64,000 nt of DNA from Kushneria phyllosphaerae (GTDB lineage: Bacteria > Pseudomonadota > Gammaproteobacteria > Pseudomonadales > Halomonadaceae), in NCBI RefSeq assembly GCF_900312995.1, contig NZ_ONZI01000001.1, positions 62,001-126,000 of the forward strand. The letters are read 5' to 3'. The translations under genes and the position numbers were made by a program. The notes under the pieces are model-generated. The model had not been told where the DNA came from, did no database searches, and saw only the letters and a program-made list of their open reading frames with translations. Below are positions 29,357 to 38,704 of the stretch, in pieces. Position 1 is the first letter of the stretch; each line of letters opens with the position of its first letter.

Positions 29357-30460
29357 TCAATTTCCGCTGATGGTCTCGACGCTGACCACTTCCGGCGGCT
29401 CGACCGGCGTCAGGCGACGCACCTGGTCAGGACGAATGCGGTGGCGATACTCAAGCGGGTCGAGCGACTGCGGCTGACCGGTCGTGAGCGCGCGCTCGAT
29501 GGCGTCCAGAATGCGCACATCACGCAGCCCTTCCATGCCGTCGGCCTCGGGCGCGAGGTCATGGAGAATGCAGTGCGAGAAGTAGTCGGTCTGTCCGCCA
29601 AACTGCTCGACCGCGCCGGGTGAATGCGCCGTGGTCTCACCGTCAACGCTCAGGTCATAGTCAATCGACACGCCGGGGCCAAACATGTAGCTGGGGCGTG
29701 CCAACAGGGCGCCTCGCTCACCGACGACCGAAAAATGATTGTGCCCGCTGGTGGCATAGCTGACGAAGAACTGGGCCAGTCGCCCCCCAGGGAAACGCAG
29801 ACTGACGGTCACGCTGTCATCGCAGGTGTAGTCGCGCCCCGGCGTGTTATCGCTCATGGCGCTGACCTCGACCGGCTCGGCACCGAACAGATGACGTACC
29901 GCGTTGATCGGGTAGGCCCCCATATCGGGCACCGGGCCGGCCCAGTAGCCGTGCAGGGCACGGTGGTTTTTCTCATTGAGATCCTGGGTCAGCTGGGAGG
30001 AGAACGTGCGCGGCGCACCAATGGTGCCCTCGCGCATGTACTGAATCATTTCCAGCGTGCCCGGCTCATGGTGCAGCCGGTAGGCAATCATGAGTTTGGC
30101 ATTGCCGCGCTCGGCGGCCTCGATCATCGCCTGGCAATCTTCAATGCTGGTCGCCATCGGCTTTTCCAACAGCACGTGAATGCCCGCTTCCAGTGCCGGA
30201 ACGGTGTCCTGGCAATGACGAAAGTTGGGTGTGGCGACGTAAACCGCGTCAATCTCGCCGGAGTTCAACAGCGTCTCGTAGTCATCGTAGCCGTAGACCT
30301 TGAGGTTGTAGCGTTTGCCCAGCACCTCGGCCTTTTTGGGGTCACCGGTGACCAGCGCCGTCATTTCCGAATTGTCGCTGGCCGCGATCCCCGGCATGAA
30401 CGCGCCCTGTGAAATTTCTCCACCGCCGACCACGGCGTAGCGCACCTTTCCCTGTGCCAT
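29357..30460 (-). CDS. Gfo/Idh/MocA family oxidoreductase
   Basis: This protein of about 367 residues has the N-terminal Rossmann motif VVGGGEISQGAFMPGIAAS, the conserved EKPMATSIEDCQAMIEAA block (about residues 95-112) with the Lys used in catalysis, and a C-terminal beta-sheet domain. It should oxidise or reduce a sugar or sugar-like compound with NAD(P). The substrate is not clear from neighbours. The start at 30460 has an AGGAG ribosome site; the ORF is open further upstream but without support. It has its own terminator. Confidence 0.92.
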   Translation of the reverse strand: MAQGKVRYAVVGGGEISQGAFMPGIAASDNSEMTALVTGDPKKAEVLGKRYNLKVYGYDDYETLLNSGEIDAVYVATPNFRHCQDTVPALEAGIHVLLEKPMATSIEDCQAMIEAAERGNAKLMIAYRLHHEPGTLEMIQYMREGTIGAPRTFSSQLTQDLNEKNHRALHGYWAGPVPDMGAYPINAVRHLFGAEPVEVSAMSDNTPGRDYTCDDSVTVSLRFPGGRLAQFFVSYATSGHNHFSVVGERGALLARPSYMFGPGVSIDYDLSVDGETTAHSPGAVEQFGGQTDYFSHCILHDLAPEADGMEGLRDVRILDAIERALTTGQPQSLDPLEYRHRIRPDQVRRLTPVEPPEVVSVETISGN

Positions 30461-30566
30461 GAGAACTCCTGATGGGTTCGTGAATAAAAACGATCTCATC
30501 AAGCCTGGCGCAAGCCTTCGGTGCTGTCAGGTAGTGGTGCCATATTCCGCCATCCTCAGGCGCGTT

Positions 30567-31790
30567 TCAGCCGGTCCGGCTGACGCCCGTGTCCGGCCGG
30601 TCCAGACCCTCGATCACCACCCGGTTACGCCCGGCCGCCTTGGCACGATAGAGCGCGGCGTCGGCGGCCCCGAGCAGCACCTTGGTCTCCGAGGTGCCTG
30701 CGGCTCCCAGCGCCACCCCAACGCTGATGGTCATGACGCTGGCCGTGGTGCTGTGATGATGCACCAGCATCAGGCGCTGCACGCTAGCGCGCAGACGCTC
30801 GGCATAAAGGGCCAGTTCATTGCCGGAGAGGCCGGTCACGAAAACGGCAAACTCCTCCCCCCCCATTCGCCCGGCACGCCCTGCCGGGCGAGCGGCATCT
30901 GCCAGCGCCTGTGCCACGCGCCTGAGCGCCTCATCGCCGGCGGCATGGCCGTAGTGATCGTTATAGGCCTTGAAATGGTCGATATCGATCATGGCCATCG
31001 CCACCATCGCCCCCGGGGCCAGACGGTCGAGATCGCTTGCAAGGCCTGCATGGAATCCGCGTCGATTGGCCAGATCGGTCAGAGGATCCAGCGCGGCCAG
31101 CCGACCGAGCATATCGCGCTGTTCGGCCAGCTGGCGCTGGCGAAGCTGTTCACGCTCGACCAGCAGAAAATGCCGGCGGCGCTCGTTTTCCAGCGTCCGG
31201 TTGGCAAACATCGCCGGCCCCATGATCACGATGGCAATCATGACATTATGAAGTTCAAGCACCGGTAACCGGAGAGGCCCATAGGCAATCGCCATGCCCT
31301 GGATCAGCACCACAATAGTGGCAAGCCCCAGCACGAGCCGCAGGGGCAGCGCCATGCTGATCACCATGGCCATCAACACGGCGTAGTTGGCAAAGACAAA
31401 CCCCAAAGCATTAATGGAATCGGAGCGCGTGATCAAAAGCGCCAGAAGCGACACGGCCAGCAAATGAAAACCACAGGCAACGAGTTGCTGGCGGATCAGT
31501 GAGCAGCGGGCATGACGAAGCCAATAAAACACCGCCATGCCTATCGGTAGCATGATGGCCAGGCGAAAGATCAGGGCCAGATGGCGCTGATCGGGCACGG
31601 CGAACGCGTCCCCGGGGGCAAAGGCCACATAAAAGCTTGTCCCGATGAGCACCGACATCGACAGGGCGCGGCGACGCGGTGCCAGCGTCATGGCAGCAAA
31701 GGCGCTTCTTCTGCCGGCCGGTATCGTGACCCTATCGAGGCGTCCTTTGCCTTCCAGCGCGCGGTCCAGCTCGGTGGCATCTTCCTGCAT
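30567..31790 (-). CDS. Membrane diguanylate cyclase (GGDEF), I-site degenerate
   Basis: This protein of about 407 residues has six or so membrane helices in its N-terminal half (about residues 45-215), a short coiled linker with EREQLRQRQLAEQRDML, and a C-terminal GGDEF domain beginning at LAALDPLTDLANRRGFHAGL. The active-site loop is GGEEF, so it should make cyclic di-GMP. The inhibitory I-site, normally RxxD nine residues before the loop, reads RPAG, so product inhibition is probably lost. The start at 31790 has GGAAG before it; longer starts at 31802 and 31874 are in frame. Confidence 0.9.
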   Translation of the reverse strand: MQEDATELDRALEGKGRLDRVTIPAGRRSAFAAMTLAPRRRALSMSVLIGTSFYVAFAPGDAFAVPDQRHLALIFRLAIMLPIGMAVFYWLRHARCSLIRQQLVACGFHLLAVSLLALLITRSDSINALGFVFANYAVLMAMVISMALPLRLVLGLATIVVLIQGMAIAYGPLRLPVLELHNVMIAIVIMGPAMFANRTLENERRRHFLLVEREQLRQRQLAEQRDMLGRLAALDPLTDLANRRGFHAGLASDLDRLAPGAMVAMAMIDIDHFKAYNDHYGHAAGDEALRRVAQALADAARPAGRAGRMGGEEFAVFVTGLSGNELALYAERLRASVQRLMLVHHHSTTASVMTISVGVALGAAGTSETKVLLGAADAALYRAKAAGRNRVVIEGLDRPDTGVSRTG

Positions 31791-32017
31791 GGTGGCTTCC
31801 ATTGTCCGCGGCACCGATCGACAGCTTTCGAAGTGTTCGTCACTGTTTAGAAGGTGGCGCCATCGCCTTGCCAACAGGTTGTCGCCACAGCCGGTGACTC
31901 AGGCAGGCCTGCCAGTCTTATCGACCGGGTGCCTGTCGGCTTGAGCATCAGGCGGCGACGTCTGCCCTCATGACAGGTTTCGAGACAGGCAACCGGGCAA
32001 TCCCGAACCATGGCCAC

Positions 32018-32042
32018 AAAAAAGCCCCGCTTAAAGCGGGGC
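32018..32042 (-). terminator. Terminator of the outer-membrane barrel gene
   Basis: Read on the minus strand, GCCCCGC-TTTAA-GCGGGGC is followed by a run of six T residues. It lies about 20 bases past the stop of the barrel gene. Confidence 0.9.
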
Positions 32043-32063
32043 AGGCCTCACGAAAAATCGGGT

Positions 32064-32747
32064 TTAAAACGTGTATTCGACACCGATGACGGCGACCGGG
32101 TAGATATTGTACTTGTTGAGGTCGTCACGCAGATCGTCTTCCTGATCACGCGCTTCCTGTTCGGCGATAGGGCGCACACCCGGAATATTGAGGGCATCGC
32201 CGCGAGGCGTCAGAGACACACTGGGATCGATCCAGAAGGCGCCAGCCTCGGCATAAAAGCCCAGTCCCTGCTTCGAGCTGTTGCGCCAGCCAATACCCAG
32301 ATAGGGTTCGACACCATCGGAGAGCTTGCCGCGACCATCCAGGCGAGCGTCATCGGCGCTGATGGAAATTCCGCCGATGTCGTCAAATGTATCGTCACCG
32401 GTATAGCGACCGACCGCCTTGAGCTGGACATCCGGCTTAACCGCACCTGCCGAGATAAAAAAGCCGCTGTTGACCCACGGATAGACATCCAGCTTGAGGC
32501 TGTAGATGTCCATGTCGACCTCACCCTTGTAGGTGACATCACCGTTGGTGTGGTCCAGGTCATCATAGTTGTAACCGCTGTAGCCGGCCGTCAGTGCAAA
32601 GTGATCATGAAAGCGCCAGCTGACATTGGCGCCCAGACCGGTCGTACCGGCACTGCCGGCGACCGACCAGTGCTCTTCCGCCATGGCAGCGGCGCTGGTA
32701 GCCAGCAACAGGGATCCAGTGATGACGGCAGTAGCGATACGACGCAT
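32064..32747 (-). CDS. Outer-membrane beta-barrel protein
   Basis: This protein of about 227 residues has a classic signal peptide (MRRIATAVITGSLLLATSAA, cut after AMA) and then alternating polar and hydrophobic residues with many Tyr, Asp and Gly, ending in IGVEYTF, whose terminal Phe is the mark of an outer-membrane barrel. It resembles small eight-strand barrels such as the OmpW/OmpA-like group, but the family is not fully certain. The start at 32747 gives the signal peptide directly; an ORF extension to 32837 adds unrelated codons. It is transcribed alone. Confidence 0.82.
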   Translation of the reverse strand: MRRIATAVITGSLLLATSAAAMAEEHWSVAGSAGTTGLGANVSWRFHDHFALTAGYSGYNYDDLDHTNGDVTYKGEVDMDIYSLKLDVYPWVNSGFFISAGAVKPDVQLKAVGRYTGDDTFDDIGGISISADDARLDGRGKLSDGVEPYLGIGWRNSSKQGLGFYAEAGAFWIDPSVSLTPRGDALNIPGVRPIAEQEARDQEDDLRDDLNKYNIYPVAVIGVEYTF

Positions 32748-32960
32748 GATGTAGCCTCTCAAGAATGATCGAAGTTCCGGTGCGCCGATGAGGTCGACGT
32801 CATTTAATGACCACAAGTTTACGCAGGGCACCGGCAATCAATTGAGAGAAAAGCACCGTTTTGGATCTGTATTTCTCACGCGACAGCGCCGCCTGTCATT
32901 TCGAATGACGCCGGCGCTGCGCTATTCTTGAGCCTTCATGAGGCGAGCGGGAGTCAGGCA

Positions 32961-33320
32961 ATGTCATCACTGCGCGATCAGTTGAGCCGCAAGGTGTATT
33001 CCACCGAAACCGGGGATATGCGCAAGCACGACGAGGACGATGATCAGAAAGCGCAGGAGGCCGCGCGCCTCGCCGGGCTGGATGGCATCGTGCGCATCAA
33101 ACGCGAAACGTCCGGGCGCAAGGGCAAGGGGGTGACGACCCTGCACGGCATCCCCCTGAACACCGAAGAACTCAAGGCCCTGTTGCAGGTGCTGAAAAAG
33201 CGCTGCGGCAGCGGCGGGTCACTCAAGGACGGCATCATCGAAATTCAGGGTGATCATCGCGACACGCTGCGCGCCGAGCTGGAAAAGCGTGGCCATACCG
33301 TCAAGCTGGCGGGGGGCTGA
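32961..33320 (+). CDS. yciH: YciH / SUI1-type translation factor homologue
   Basis: This 119-residue protein carries the SUI1/eIF1 domain in its second half: IKRETSGRKGKGVTTLHGIP (about residues 46-65), then LLQVLKKRCGSGGSLKDG and IEIQGDHRDTL. The bacterial family (YciH) may act in start-codon selection, by analogy with eIF1, though this is not settled. The start at 32961 follows GGGAGTCAG. The lipoprotein gene starts two bases after its stop, so they are co-transcribed. Confidence 0.93.
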   Translation: MSSLRDQLSRKVYSTETGDMRKHDEDDDQKAQEAARLAGLDGIVRIKRETSGRKGKGVTTLHGIPLNTEELKALLQVLKKRCGSGGSLKDGIIEIQGDHRDTLRAELEKRGHTVKLAGG

Positions 33321-33322
33321 TC

Positions 33323-33742
33323 ATGCAGATGCGTCGTTTTCGCCCGTTACTGGCGGTCGCCCCGCTGATGGTGACAGGCCTTTTGAGTGGCTGCTCCCTG
33401 TTTGCCAGCGGCCCTGACTTTGCCACGCTCTCGGGCGAGGCCATCAGCGATGAGCAGGCGCCGATTGCCGATGATGCCCGGCTGGAAATTCGACTGCTCG
33501 ACCTCACTCAGGGGCGCACCACCATCGCCCAGGTCGATCAGAACACGCACGGGCGCTGGCCGGTGCCCTTCATGCTGCAGTATGACCGTCACTATATCGA
33601 CAGCGATCGTCGCTACGCCCTGAGTGCCGCGCTGCATGAAGGGGACAACACGCGCTATCTGACCATGGAGCCGTTACCGGTGCTGACCGATGGCGCGCCC
33701 ACGCAGCAGGTACGTGTGCCGCTGACGCCGGTCAGTCGATAG
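33323..33742 (+). CDS. YbaY-like lipoprotein
   Basis: The 139-residue product has a lipoprotein signal with lipobox LSGC (Cys about residue 24), then one beta-rich domain of the YbaY / pilotin-like kind, with the pattern DARLEIRLLDLT and PVPFMLQYDRHYIDSDRRYALSA (in parts). It should be anchored in the outer membrane facing the periplasm. Role unknown; YbaY has been reported as a stress-related glycolipoprotein. It lies two bases after yciH, and its end overlaps the convergent sirtuin gene by 11 bases. Confidence 0.85.
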   Translation: MQMRRFRPLLAVAPLMVTGLLSGCSLFASGPDFATLSGEAISDEQAPIADDARLEIRLLDLTQGRTTIAQVDQNTHGRWPVPFMLQYDRHYIDSDRRYALSAALHEGDNTRYLTMEPLPVLTDGAPTQQVRVPLTPVSR

Positions 33743-34613
33743 ACGGCCTGCCCTGAGCGTCTGACAGCCCGGCCAGCAGGGCCGTCAGGCTCTCGTCGAT
33801 GGGCGCCTCGCACTTGAGCGCATAAAGCGCATCGGCGCGAGTGTGTCCCCGGTTGATGCAGGCGATCGGCAGCCCCTTGGACGCGGCATGCCGGGCAAAG
33901 CGAAAGCCTGAAAACACCATCAGCGACGAGCCCACTACCAGCAGGGCCTGACTGTCATCAAGCATCGACATGGCCCGCTCCAGACGCCAGCGCGGCACGT
34001 TGTCACCGAAAAACACCACATCGGGCTTTAAAATACCGTGGCCACAGCGCGGGCAGTCCGGAAGCCGGAAGTCAGAGAAATCCACATCGTCGAGATAGGC
34101 ATCGCCATCCGGGGCGATCTCGGCCTCCATCCCCACCCAGTCAGGGTTGAGGGTGGCCAGATGATCGTGCAGCACATGGCGACGCACCAGCAGATTGCAC
34201 TGCATGCAGCGCACCAGATCGGCCCGGCCGTGCAGATCCACCACCCGCTGACTGCCCGCCTTCTGATGCAGGCGATCGACATTTTGCGTAATGATGCCCT
34301 CGATAAACCCCTGCGCTTCCAGCTCGGCCAGCGTGTGATGGGCTCGCCCGGGCGAGGCGTTCGCCAGCAGGCGAAAACCGACCAGGCTGCGTGCCCAGTA
34401 GCGCTGACGGCCGAGATGGCTTTTCATGTAGACCTGATGGGTCATGGGCGGCGGTCGTTTCCACTCGCCCCGTTCATCCCGATAATCGGGAATACCGCTG
34501 TCGGTGCTGACTCCGGCGCCTGTTAAAACGCATAGACGCGGGTACCGCCGTACAAGATCGATCAGTGCCTGTTCATCAACGCCCATCGGGCTATCTGTCA
34601 CAACACTACTCAT
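33732..34613 (-). CDS. Sirtuin, NAD-dependent protein deacylase (SIR2 family)
   Basis: This 293-residue protein has all main SIR2 motifs: CVLTGAGVSTDSGIPDYRD (about residues 28-46), ITQNVDRLHQKAGS, the catalytic His in VDLHG, and a zinc ribbon with CMQC and CPRC. It should remove acyl groups from lysines and consume NAD in the cytoplasm. Spacing of the motifs resembles the SIRT4-like class. I see no second domain and no partner gene that would mark it as a phage-defence sirtuin. Its 3' end overlaps the YbaY-like gene by 11 bases. Confidence 0.93.
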   Translation of the reverse strand: MSSVVTDSPMGVDEQALIDLVRRYPRLCVLTGAGVSTDSGIPDYRDERGEWKRPPPMTHQVYMKSHLGRQRYWARSLVGFRLLANASPGRAHHTLAELEAQGFIEGIITQNVDRLHQKAGSQRVVDLHGRADLVRCMQCNLLVRRHVLHDHLATLNPDWVGMEAEIAPDGDAYLDDVDFSDFRLPDCPRCGHGILKPDVVFFGDNVPRWRLERAMSMLDDSQALLVVGSSLMVFSGFRFARHAASKGLPIACINRGHTRADALYALKCEAPIDESLTALLAGLSDAQGRPSID

Positions 34614-34729
34614 GCCCTCTCCTCACGACCTGCTGGCCGAACGTGGCGTTGGCCAGCAAAAACTCTGTCGGGCATGGATGCCAACCCGACAGAACGCTAG
34701 ACTAAACCTCAACCTATCGGGATGACGTC

Positions 34730-35644
34730 ATGCGCTGGCTGGAATATCTGCTTCCCCTGATTTTTCTGACCCCCCTGTTCGCCACCGCCGTGGTGGTCCT
34801 CGGACTGCGCCATCTGTTTCAGGACAAGCCCGGTTTTTCCCCTTCCGGCCACCGGCTTCGCCAGTCCGGCAATCGTTTTCGCGAACGCCTGGCCGAGGCG
34901 CGCGTCAAACTCTTTCTCGCCGGCGCCCTTGGGCCCGTACTGGCCATTACGCCACTGATCTATGGCATGGGCCGAATGCTGTTTTCGTCCTATCAGGACT
35001 GGATCGAATGGAGCATTTACGGACTGATCACCACGATCGCGGCAATGATCGTGGGCGCTTTCATGATGGCACTTTCCTACCGAATTTCTAATCTGCGTCT
35101 GCGGCTGGCCGGCGCCATGAACGTGGCGCATGACCTGCAGAGCCTTTTGCGGGCGCAGCATCAGGGGATTTGCATCTTTCACGATGTGCCGGCCGAGGGG
35201 TACACCATCGACCATGTCGTGGTCACCGAGCATGGCATCTTTTCACTGCTGGTCCGCACTCGTCACGCAGGCCCCGAAGCCGCCCTGGACAGCACCCGAA
35301 CACTTCGACTCGATGGCGAGCGGCTTCTCTTTCCCGACCGGGAAGAAACCCGCCCCGTACGCGAAGCCCAGCGTGCCAAACGCTGGCTGCAGGAGCGCCT
35401 GAGCCGCGAATGCAAGCGGGAGGTGCCTGTTCAGGCCATGCTGGTCATGCCGGGCTGGCGCATCGAGCGGGTCCGAAACAACGAGGATGTCCGGGTGGTC
35501 GGCGACAATGAACTGGTGCACTTCATGCAGCGCCGCGAGCAGCCGGTGCTGCCACAGCCGCTGCATGACGATGTCATCCAGGCGCTGATCCGTCTGACCG
35601 ATGACCATCAGACCCACCATGCGCTTTCTCCGACAGGCCCGTAG
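34730..35644 (+). CDS. Membrane protein with NERD-like domain, nuclease residues altered
   Basis: This 304-residue protein has three membrane helices (about residues 5-27, 61-83 and 94-116), then a cytoplasmic region with the NERD core pattern: GYTIDHVVVTEHGIFSLLVRTR (about residues 157-178, split here by description). In active NERD domains the strand after GIF ends with ExK; here it reads LLVR, so Glu and Lys are replaced. A long stretch QRAKRWLQERLSRE and a VMPGWRI segment also fit NERD. It may be a membrane sensor or scaffold rather than a nuclease. It is divergent from the sirtuin gene. Confidence 0.7.
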   Translation: MRWLEYLLPLIFLTPLFATAVVVLGLRHLFQDKPGFSPSGHRLRQSGNRFRERLAEARVKLFLAGALGPVLAITPLIYGMGRMLFSSYQDWIEWSIYGLITTIAAMIVGAFMMALSYRISNLRLRLAGAMNVAHDLQSLLRAQHQGICIFHDVPAEGYTIDHVVVTEHGIFSLLVRTRHAGPEAALDSTRTLRLDGERLLFPDREETRPVREAQRAKRWLQERLSRECKREVPVQAMLVMPGWRIERVRNNEDVRVVGDNELVHFMQRREQPVLPQPLHDDVIQALIRLTDDHQTHHALSPTGP

Positions 35645-35761
35645 CCCGGCGCCCAGCGTGCGCCGTGACGCCGGCCTCACCCTCTTGATTACGACCACGA
35701 AAGACGATGCGCCCCTGCTGCCGGAGGCCACGGGCGCATCCTGCTTGACAAGGAGTACGCC

Positions 35762-36922
35762 ATGAATGAGCCCGCCGGTGAGAGCATCACGACGCATGCG
35801 CCCGCGAGCCGCGCCGCCATTGCCTGGTTTTTTGCCCTTTCGGGCCTGTCCTTTTCCAACTGGGCGGTTCGCATTCCCGATATTCGTACCCTGCTGGACC
35901 TGTCGCAGTCCCAGCTCGGGGCCCTGCTGCTGTGTCCGGTGGTAGGGTCGCTGTGTCTGACGCTGCTGTCGAATTATCTCAACACCCGCTTTGGCAGCCG
36001 GCGCATTACGCGCGTGGCGGCCTGCGCCATCGTGGTGTCACTGGTGTTGATCGGCGCTGCCGTTTCAATGCTGACGCTGGGTCTGGCGCTGGTGGTCTTT
36101 GGTGCCGGCATGGGGCTTCTCAATATTGCCATGAACGATCAGGCCGCCACGCTCGAGCGGCGCTATCGACGCTCCATTATGTCTTCCTTTCACGGCCTGT
36201 TTAGCCTGGGCGGCATGGCCGGTTCCCTGATTGGCGGGGCGCTGGCCACGCTGGGGCTGACGCCCCGCTGGCATCTGCTGCTGGTCGCGGGACTTTTGAT
36301 GGTGGGCATTCTGATCAGCCATCGCCATCTGCTGGCCCCGCCGCCGCGTGCCGAACGCCCTGTTGGTGCCCTGTTCGTGCGGCCGAAGGGGCGAGTCTGG
36401 CTGTTGGGTATCATCGCGGCGGCCGTGGTCTTCATCGAAGGGTCGATGGCGGACTGGTCGGCGCTTTTTCTCACCGAACTGGGCGCCTCGCGCGGGCATG
36501 CCGCCCTCGGGCTTGCCGTGTTCACCGGCACCATGGCCGTCGGTCGCCTGCTGGGAGATCGCTGGCTGGACCGGGTCGGCGCGATACGAGCCCTTGAAGC
36601 CGGCAGTGCACTGGCCCTGTTCGGTCTCGGGCTGGCCATTGTGGCGGCCAGCCCCACCGCGGCCCTGCTGGGGTTCGCGCTGGCCGGCATTGGCATGTCG
36701 ACCCTGTTCCCGTGCCTGTTGAGCCTGGCCGGGCGTAACCGCGCCATGTCACCTTCGGGTGCCATCGCCTCGGTGGCCATGCTGGGCTATCTGAGCATGC
36801 TGGGCGGCCCGCCAATGCTGGGGTTTCTGGCCGAGGCCATCACGCTGCACTACGCCTTTATCGCGCTGGCCGTGGCCGCAGCGCTTGCCATCGCGCTGGC
36901 GCGGCCGGCGGCCAAAGCCTGA
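35762..36922 (+). CDS. MFS transporter (YbjJ / fucose-permease-like)
   Basis: This 386-residue protein has twelve helices and the pattern of the YbjJ-like MFS group: WFFALSGLSFSNWAVRIPDI near the start and LSSFHGLFSLGGMAGSLIGG-type middle (about residues 140-160). Members are related to sugar permeases, but most have no known substrate. An AAGGAGTACGCC ribosome region precedes the ATG. It is followed by a strong bidirectional terminator shared with the convergent BCCT gene. Confidence 0.85.
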   Translation: MNEPAGESITTHAPASRAAIAWFFALSGLSFSNWAVRIPDIRTLLDLSQSQLGALLLCPVVGSLCLTLLSNYLNTRFGSRRITRVAACAIVVSLVLIGAAVSMLTLGLALVVFGAGMGLLNIAMNDQAATLERRYRRSIMSSFHGLFSLGGMAGSLIGGALATLGLTPRWHLLLVAGLLMVGILISHRHLLAPPPRAERPVGALFVRPKGRVWLLGIIAAAVVFIEGSMADWSALFLTELGASRGHAALGLAVFTGTMAVGRLLGDRWLDRVGAIRALEAGSALALFGLGLAIVAASPTAALLGFALAGIGMSTLFPCLLSLAGRNRAMSPSGAIASVAMLGYLSMLGGPPMLGFLAEAITLHYAFIALAVAAALAIALARPAAKA

Positions 36923-36960
36923 ACCCCCACGGGCCAAGCGACAGGACAGTTCTGGCAATA

Positions 36961-37000
36961 AAAAAGGCCCCATCGCCGAAAGCGATGGGGCCTTTTAATA
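36961..37000. terminator. Bidirectional terminator between MFS and BCCT genes
   Basis: A perfect 15-bp stem (AAAAGGCCCCATCGC, 5-base loop) has A- and T-runs built into both ends, so it can stop transcription from either side. Confidence 0.93.
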
Positions 37001-37012
37001 GCATGACGGTTC

Positions 37013-38704
37013 TCAGCGAGGCGAGGTGCCCGCTTCTCCGGCCGCATTATCATCAGGGCTGTCGGTACGCACCTCTTTACCGCTTTCGTTCTGCGCCAGG
37101 TCCCAACTGCCTTCTTCCGTCCAGGGATCGTGCCTGGGGAACTCCTCGATATTGATTTCAGGCTCGTTATAGCTTGGCTGATAGCGCAAATCATACTTGG
37201 CCGCACGCACCATCGAGATCATCAGCAGCAGGGCGATGGCAAGCAGCGGGACGCCACTGACGATACTGGCCGTTTGCAGAGTCTGAAGTCCGCCCAGAAA
37301 GAGCAGCGTCATCGGCAAAAGCGACAGTGCGAAGGCCCAGAACAGGCGATGCCAGCGCATCGGCTCATCTTCAAGATTCTTCTCGGACGCGGAGGCCAGA
37401 ATATAGGCAATCGAGTCAAAGGTGGTTGCGGTGAAGATCGCCAGCAAAATCACGACCCCAAGAATCAGGATCCAGGAAAACGGCAGCTGATGAAGAACGG
37501 CGTAGAAGGCTGCATTGGCAGACTGGTTGTTCATGATGCCGACCACATCCAGCGTGCCGGAAAGCTGAAGATAGAGCCCGAAGTTGCCCAGAATAATGAA
37601 AAAGAGCGCGCAGCCCAGAGAGCCGAAAAAGATCGATCCGGCCACCATGGTCTTGATGCGACGTCCCTTGGAGATACGAGCTATGAAAAGTCCGACGGTT
37701 GGGGCAAATACCAGCCACCATGCCCAGTAGAAGATGGTCCATGAGCCCGGAAAACCGGAGTCTTCAAAGCCCTGAAGCCCACCAAAGGGTTCGGTCCAGG
37801 TCGCCATGTGCATCAGATTGGAAAGCATCATGCCGATCGAATTAAGCCCGGTATTAAGAATGAACAGGGTAGGCCCGGCAATCAACACGAAAGCAAGTAT
37901 CACAAGCCCTAGCCACATATTGATGTCGGAGAGCTTCTCGATCCCCCCCTTGAGACCGCGCCAGGCACTGACGGCGAAGATGGCCGTAGTACCGAGCAAT
38001 ACCGCAATCTGGCTGGTGGTATTGGGTTCAAAGCCGAACAGATCCCCCACACCAATGTTGATCAGCGGTACCAAAATCCCCAGCGACGTGGCGCCGCCAC
38101 CCAGCATGCCGAAAATGAAGAGCACATCGATGATGTTGCCCAGCCAGCCGCGGGCCAGCTTCTCCCCGAGTACCGGTCGGATAGCTTCGCTGATGCGTAA
38201 CACCTTGTGTTTGCGCACGTGCAGAAAGTAGGCCATGGGCAGTGCCGGTACCAGATAGATCGACCAGGCGATCGGACCCCAGTGAAACATACCGTAGGTC
38301 GCCGCCCAGGTAGCCGCCTCTTCGGAAAAGGGCTCAAGATGAAATGGCGGGCTCTGAATGTAGTAGGCCCACTCGACCATCCCCCAGAACACGACGGCCC
38401 CGCCAATGCCGGCGGCAAAGAGCATGGCACCCCAGGAAAGCAGTGAAAACTCGGGATCATCGTCAGGGTCGCCGAGCTTGATCTGGCCTATATCGCTGAA
38501 AACGATATAGAGCATAAAGCCCAGCGAGGCGACTCCCATGAGCTGATAGGCCACGCCGAAGTGTTCGGTCACGAAGCTCTGGGCCGCTGCAACCCAGACA
38601 GCGCCCACTTCGGGAAAGACAATCAATGGGATGGTAACGACCAGTAACAGCAGAAGTGAGCCGAAAAAAATCGGCTTTTCGAGTTGAGCAAAAGCATTGC
38701 GCAT
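37013..38704 (-). CDS. BCCT family transporter (CaiT-like betaine/carnitine/choline carrier)
   Basis: This 563-residue membrane protein has twelve helices and the BCCT pattern LLSWGAMLFAAGIGGAVVFW followed by EWAYYIQSPPF (about residues 87-115). The FWGxxEWxYY form resembles the CaiT branch more than the sodium-coupled BetP branch, though the substrate is uncertain. The core MAYFLHVRK and FYWAWWLVFAPTVGLFIARI (about 325-345) are also typical. It would bring in a trimethylammonium compound used as osmoprotectant or nutrient. A BetI-like inverted repeat lies about 95 bases before the start, which favours choline or betaine. It shares a terminator with the convergent MFS gene. Confidence 0.92.
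   Translation of the reverse strand: MRNAFAQLEKPIFFGSLLLLLVVTIPLIVFPEVGAVWVAAAQSFVTEHFGVAYQLMGVASLGFMLYIVFSDIGQIKLGDPDDDPEFSLLSWGAMLFAAGIGGAVVFWGMVEWAYYIQSPPFHLEPFSEEAATWAATYGMFHWGPIAWSIYLVPALPMAYFLHVRKHKVLRISEAIRPVLGEKLARGWLGNIIDVLFIFGMLGGGATSLGILVPLINIGVGDLFGFEPNTTSQIAVLLGTTAIFAVSAWRGLKGGIEKLSDINMWLGLVILAFVLIAGPTLFILNTGLNSIGMMLSNLMHMATWTEPFGGLQGFEDSGFPGSWTIFYWAWWLVFAPTVGLFIARISKGRRIKTMVAGSIFFGSLGCALFFIILGNFGLYLQLSGTLDVVGIMNNQSANAAFYAVLHQLPFSWILILGVVILLAIFTATTFDSIAYILASASEKNLEDEPMRWHRLFWAFALSLLPMTLLFLGGLQTLQTASIVSGVPLLAIALLLMISMVRAAKYDLRYQPSYNEPEINIEEFPRHDPWTEEGSWDLAQNESGKEVRTDSPDDNAAGEAGTSPR

Noticed and set aside
33732..35644. Sirtuin and NERD-like genes as a possible defence system
   Set aside because: The sirtuin looks like an ordinary single-domain deacylase; the genes are divergent and there is no partner effector, mobile element or sign of transfer. 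The neighbours are housekeeping genes.
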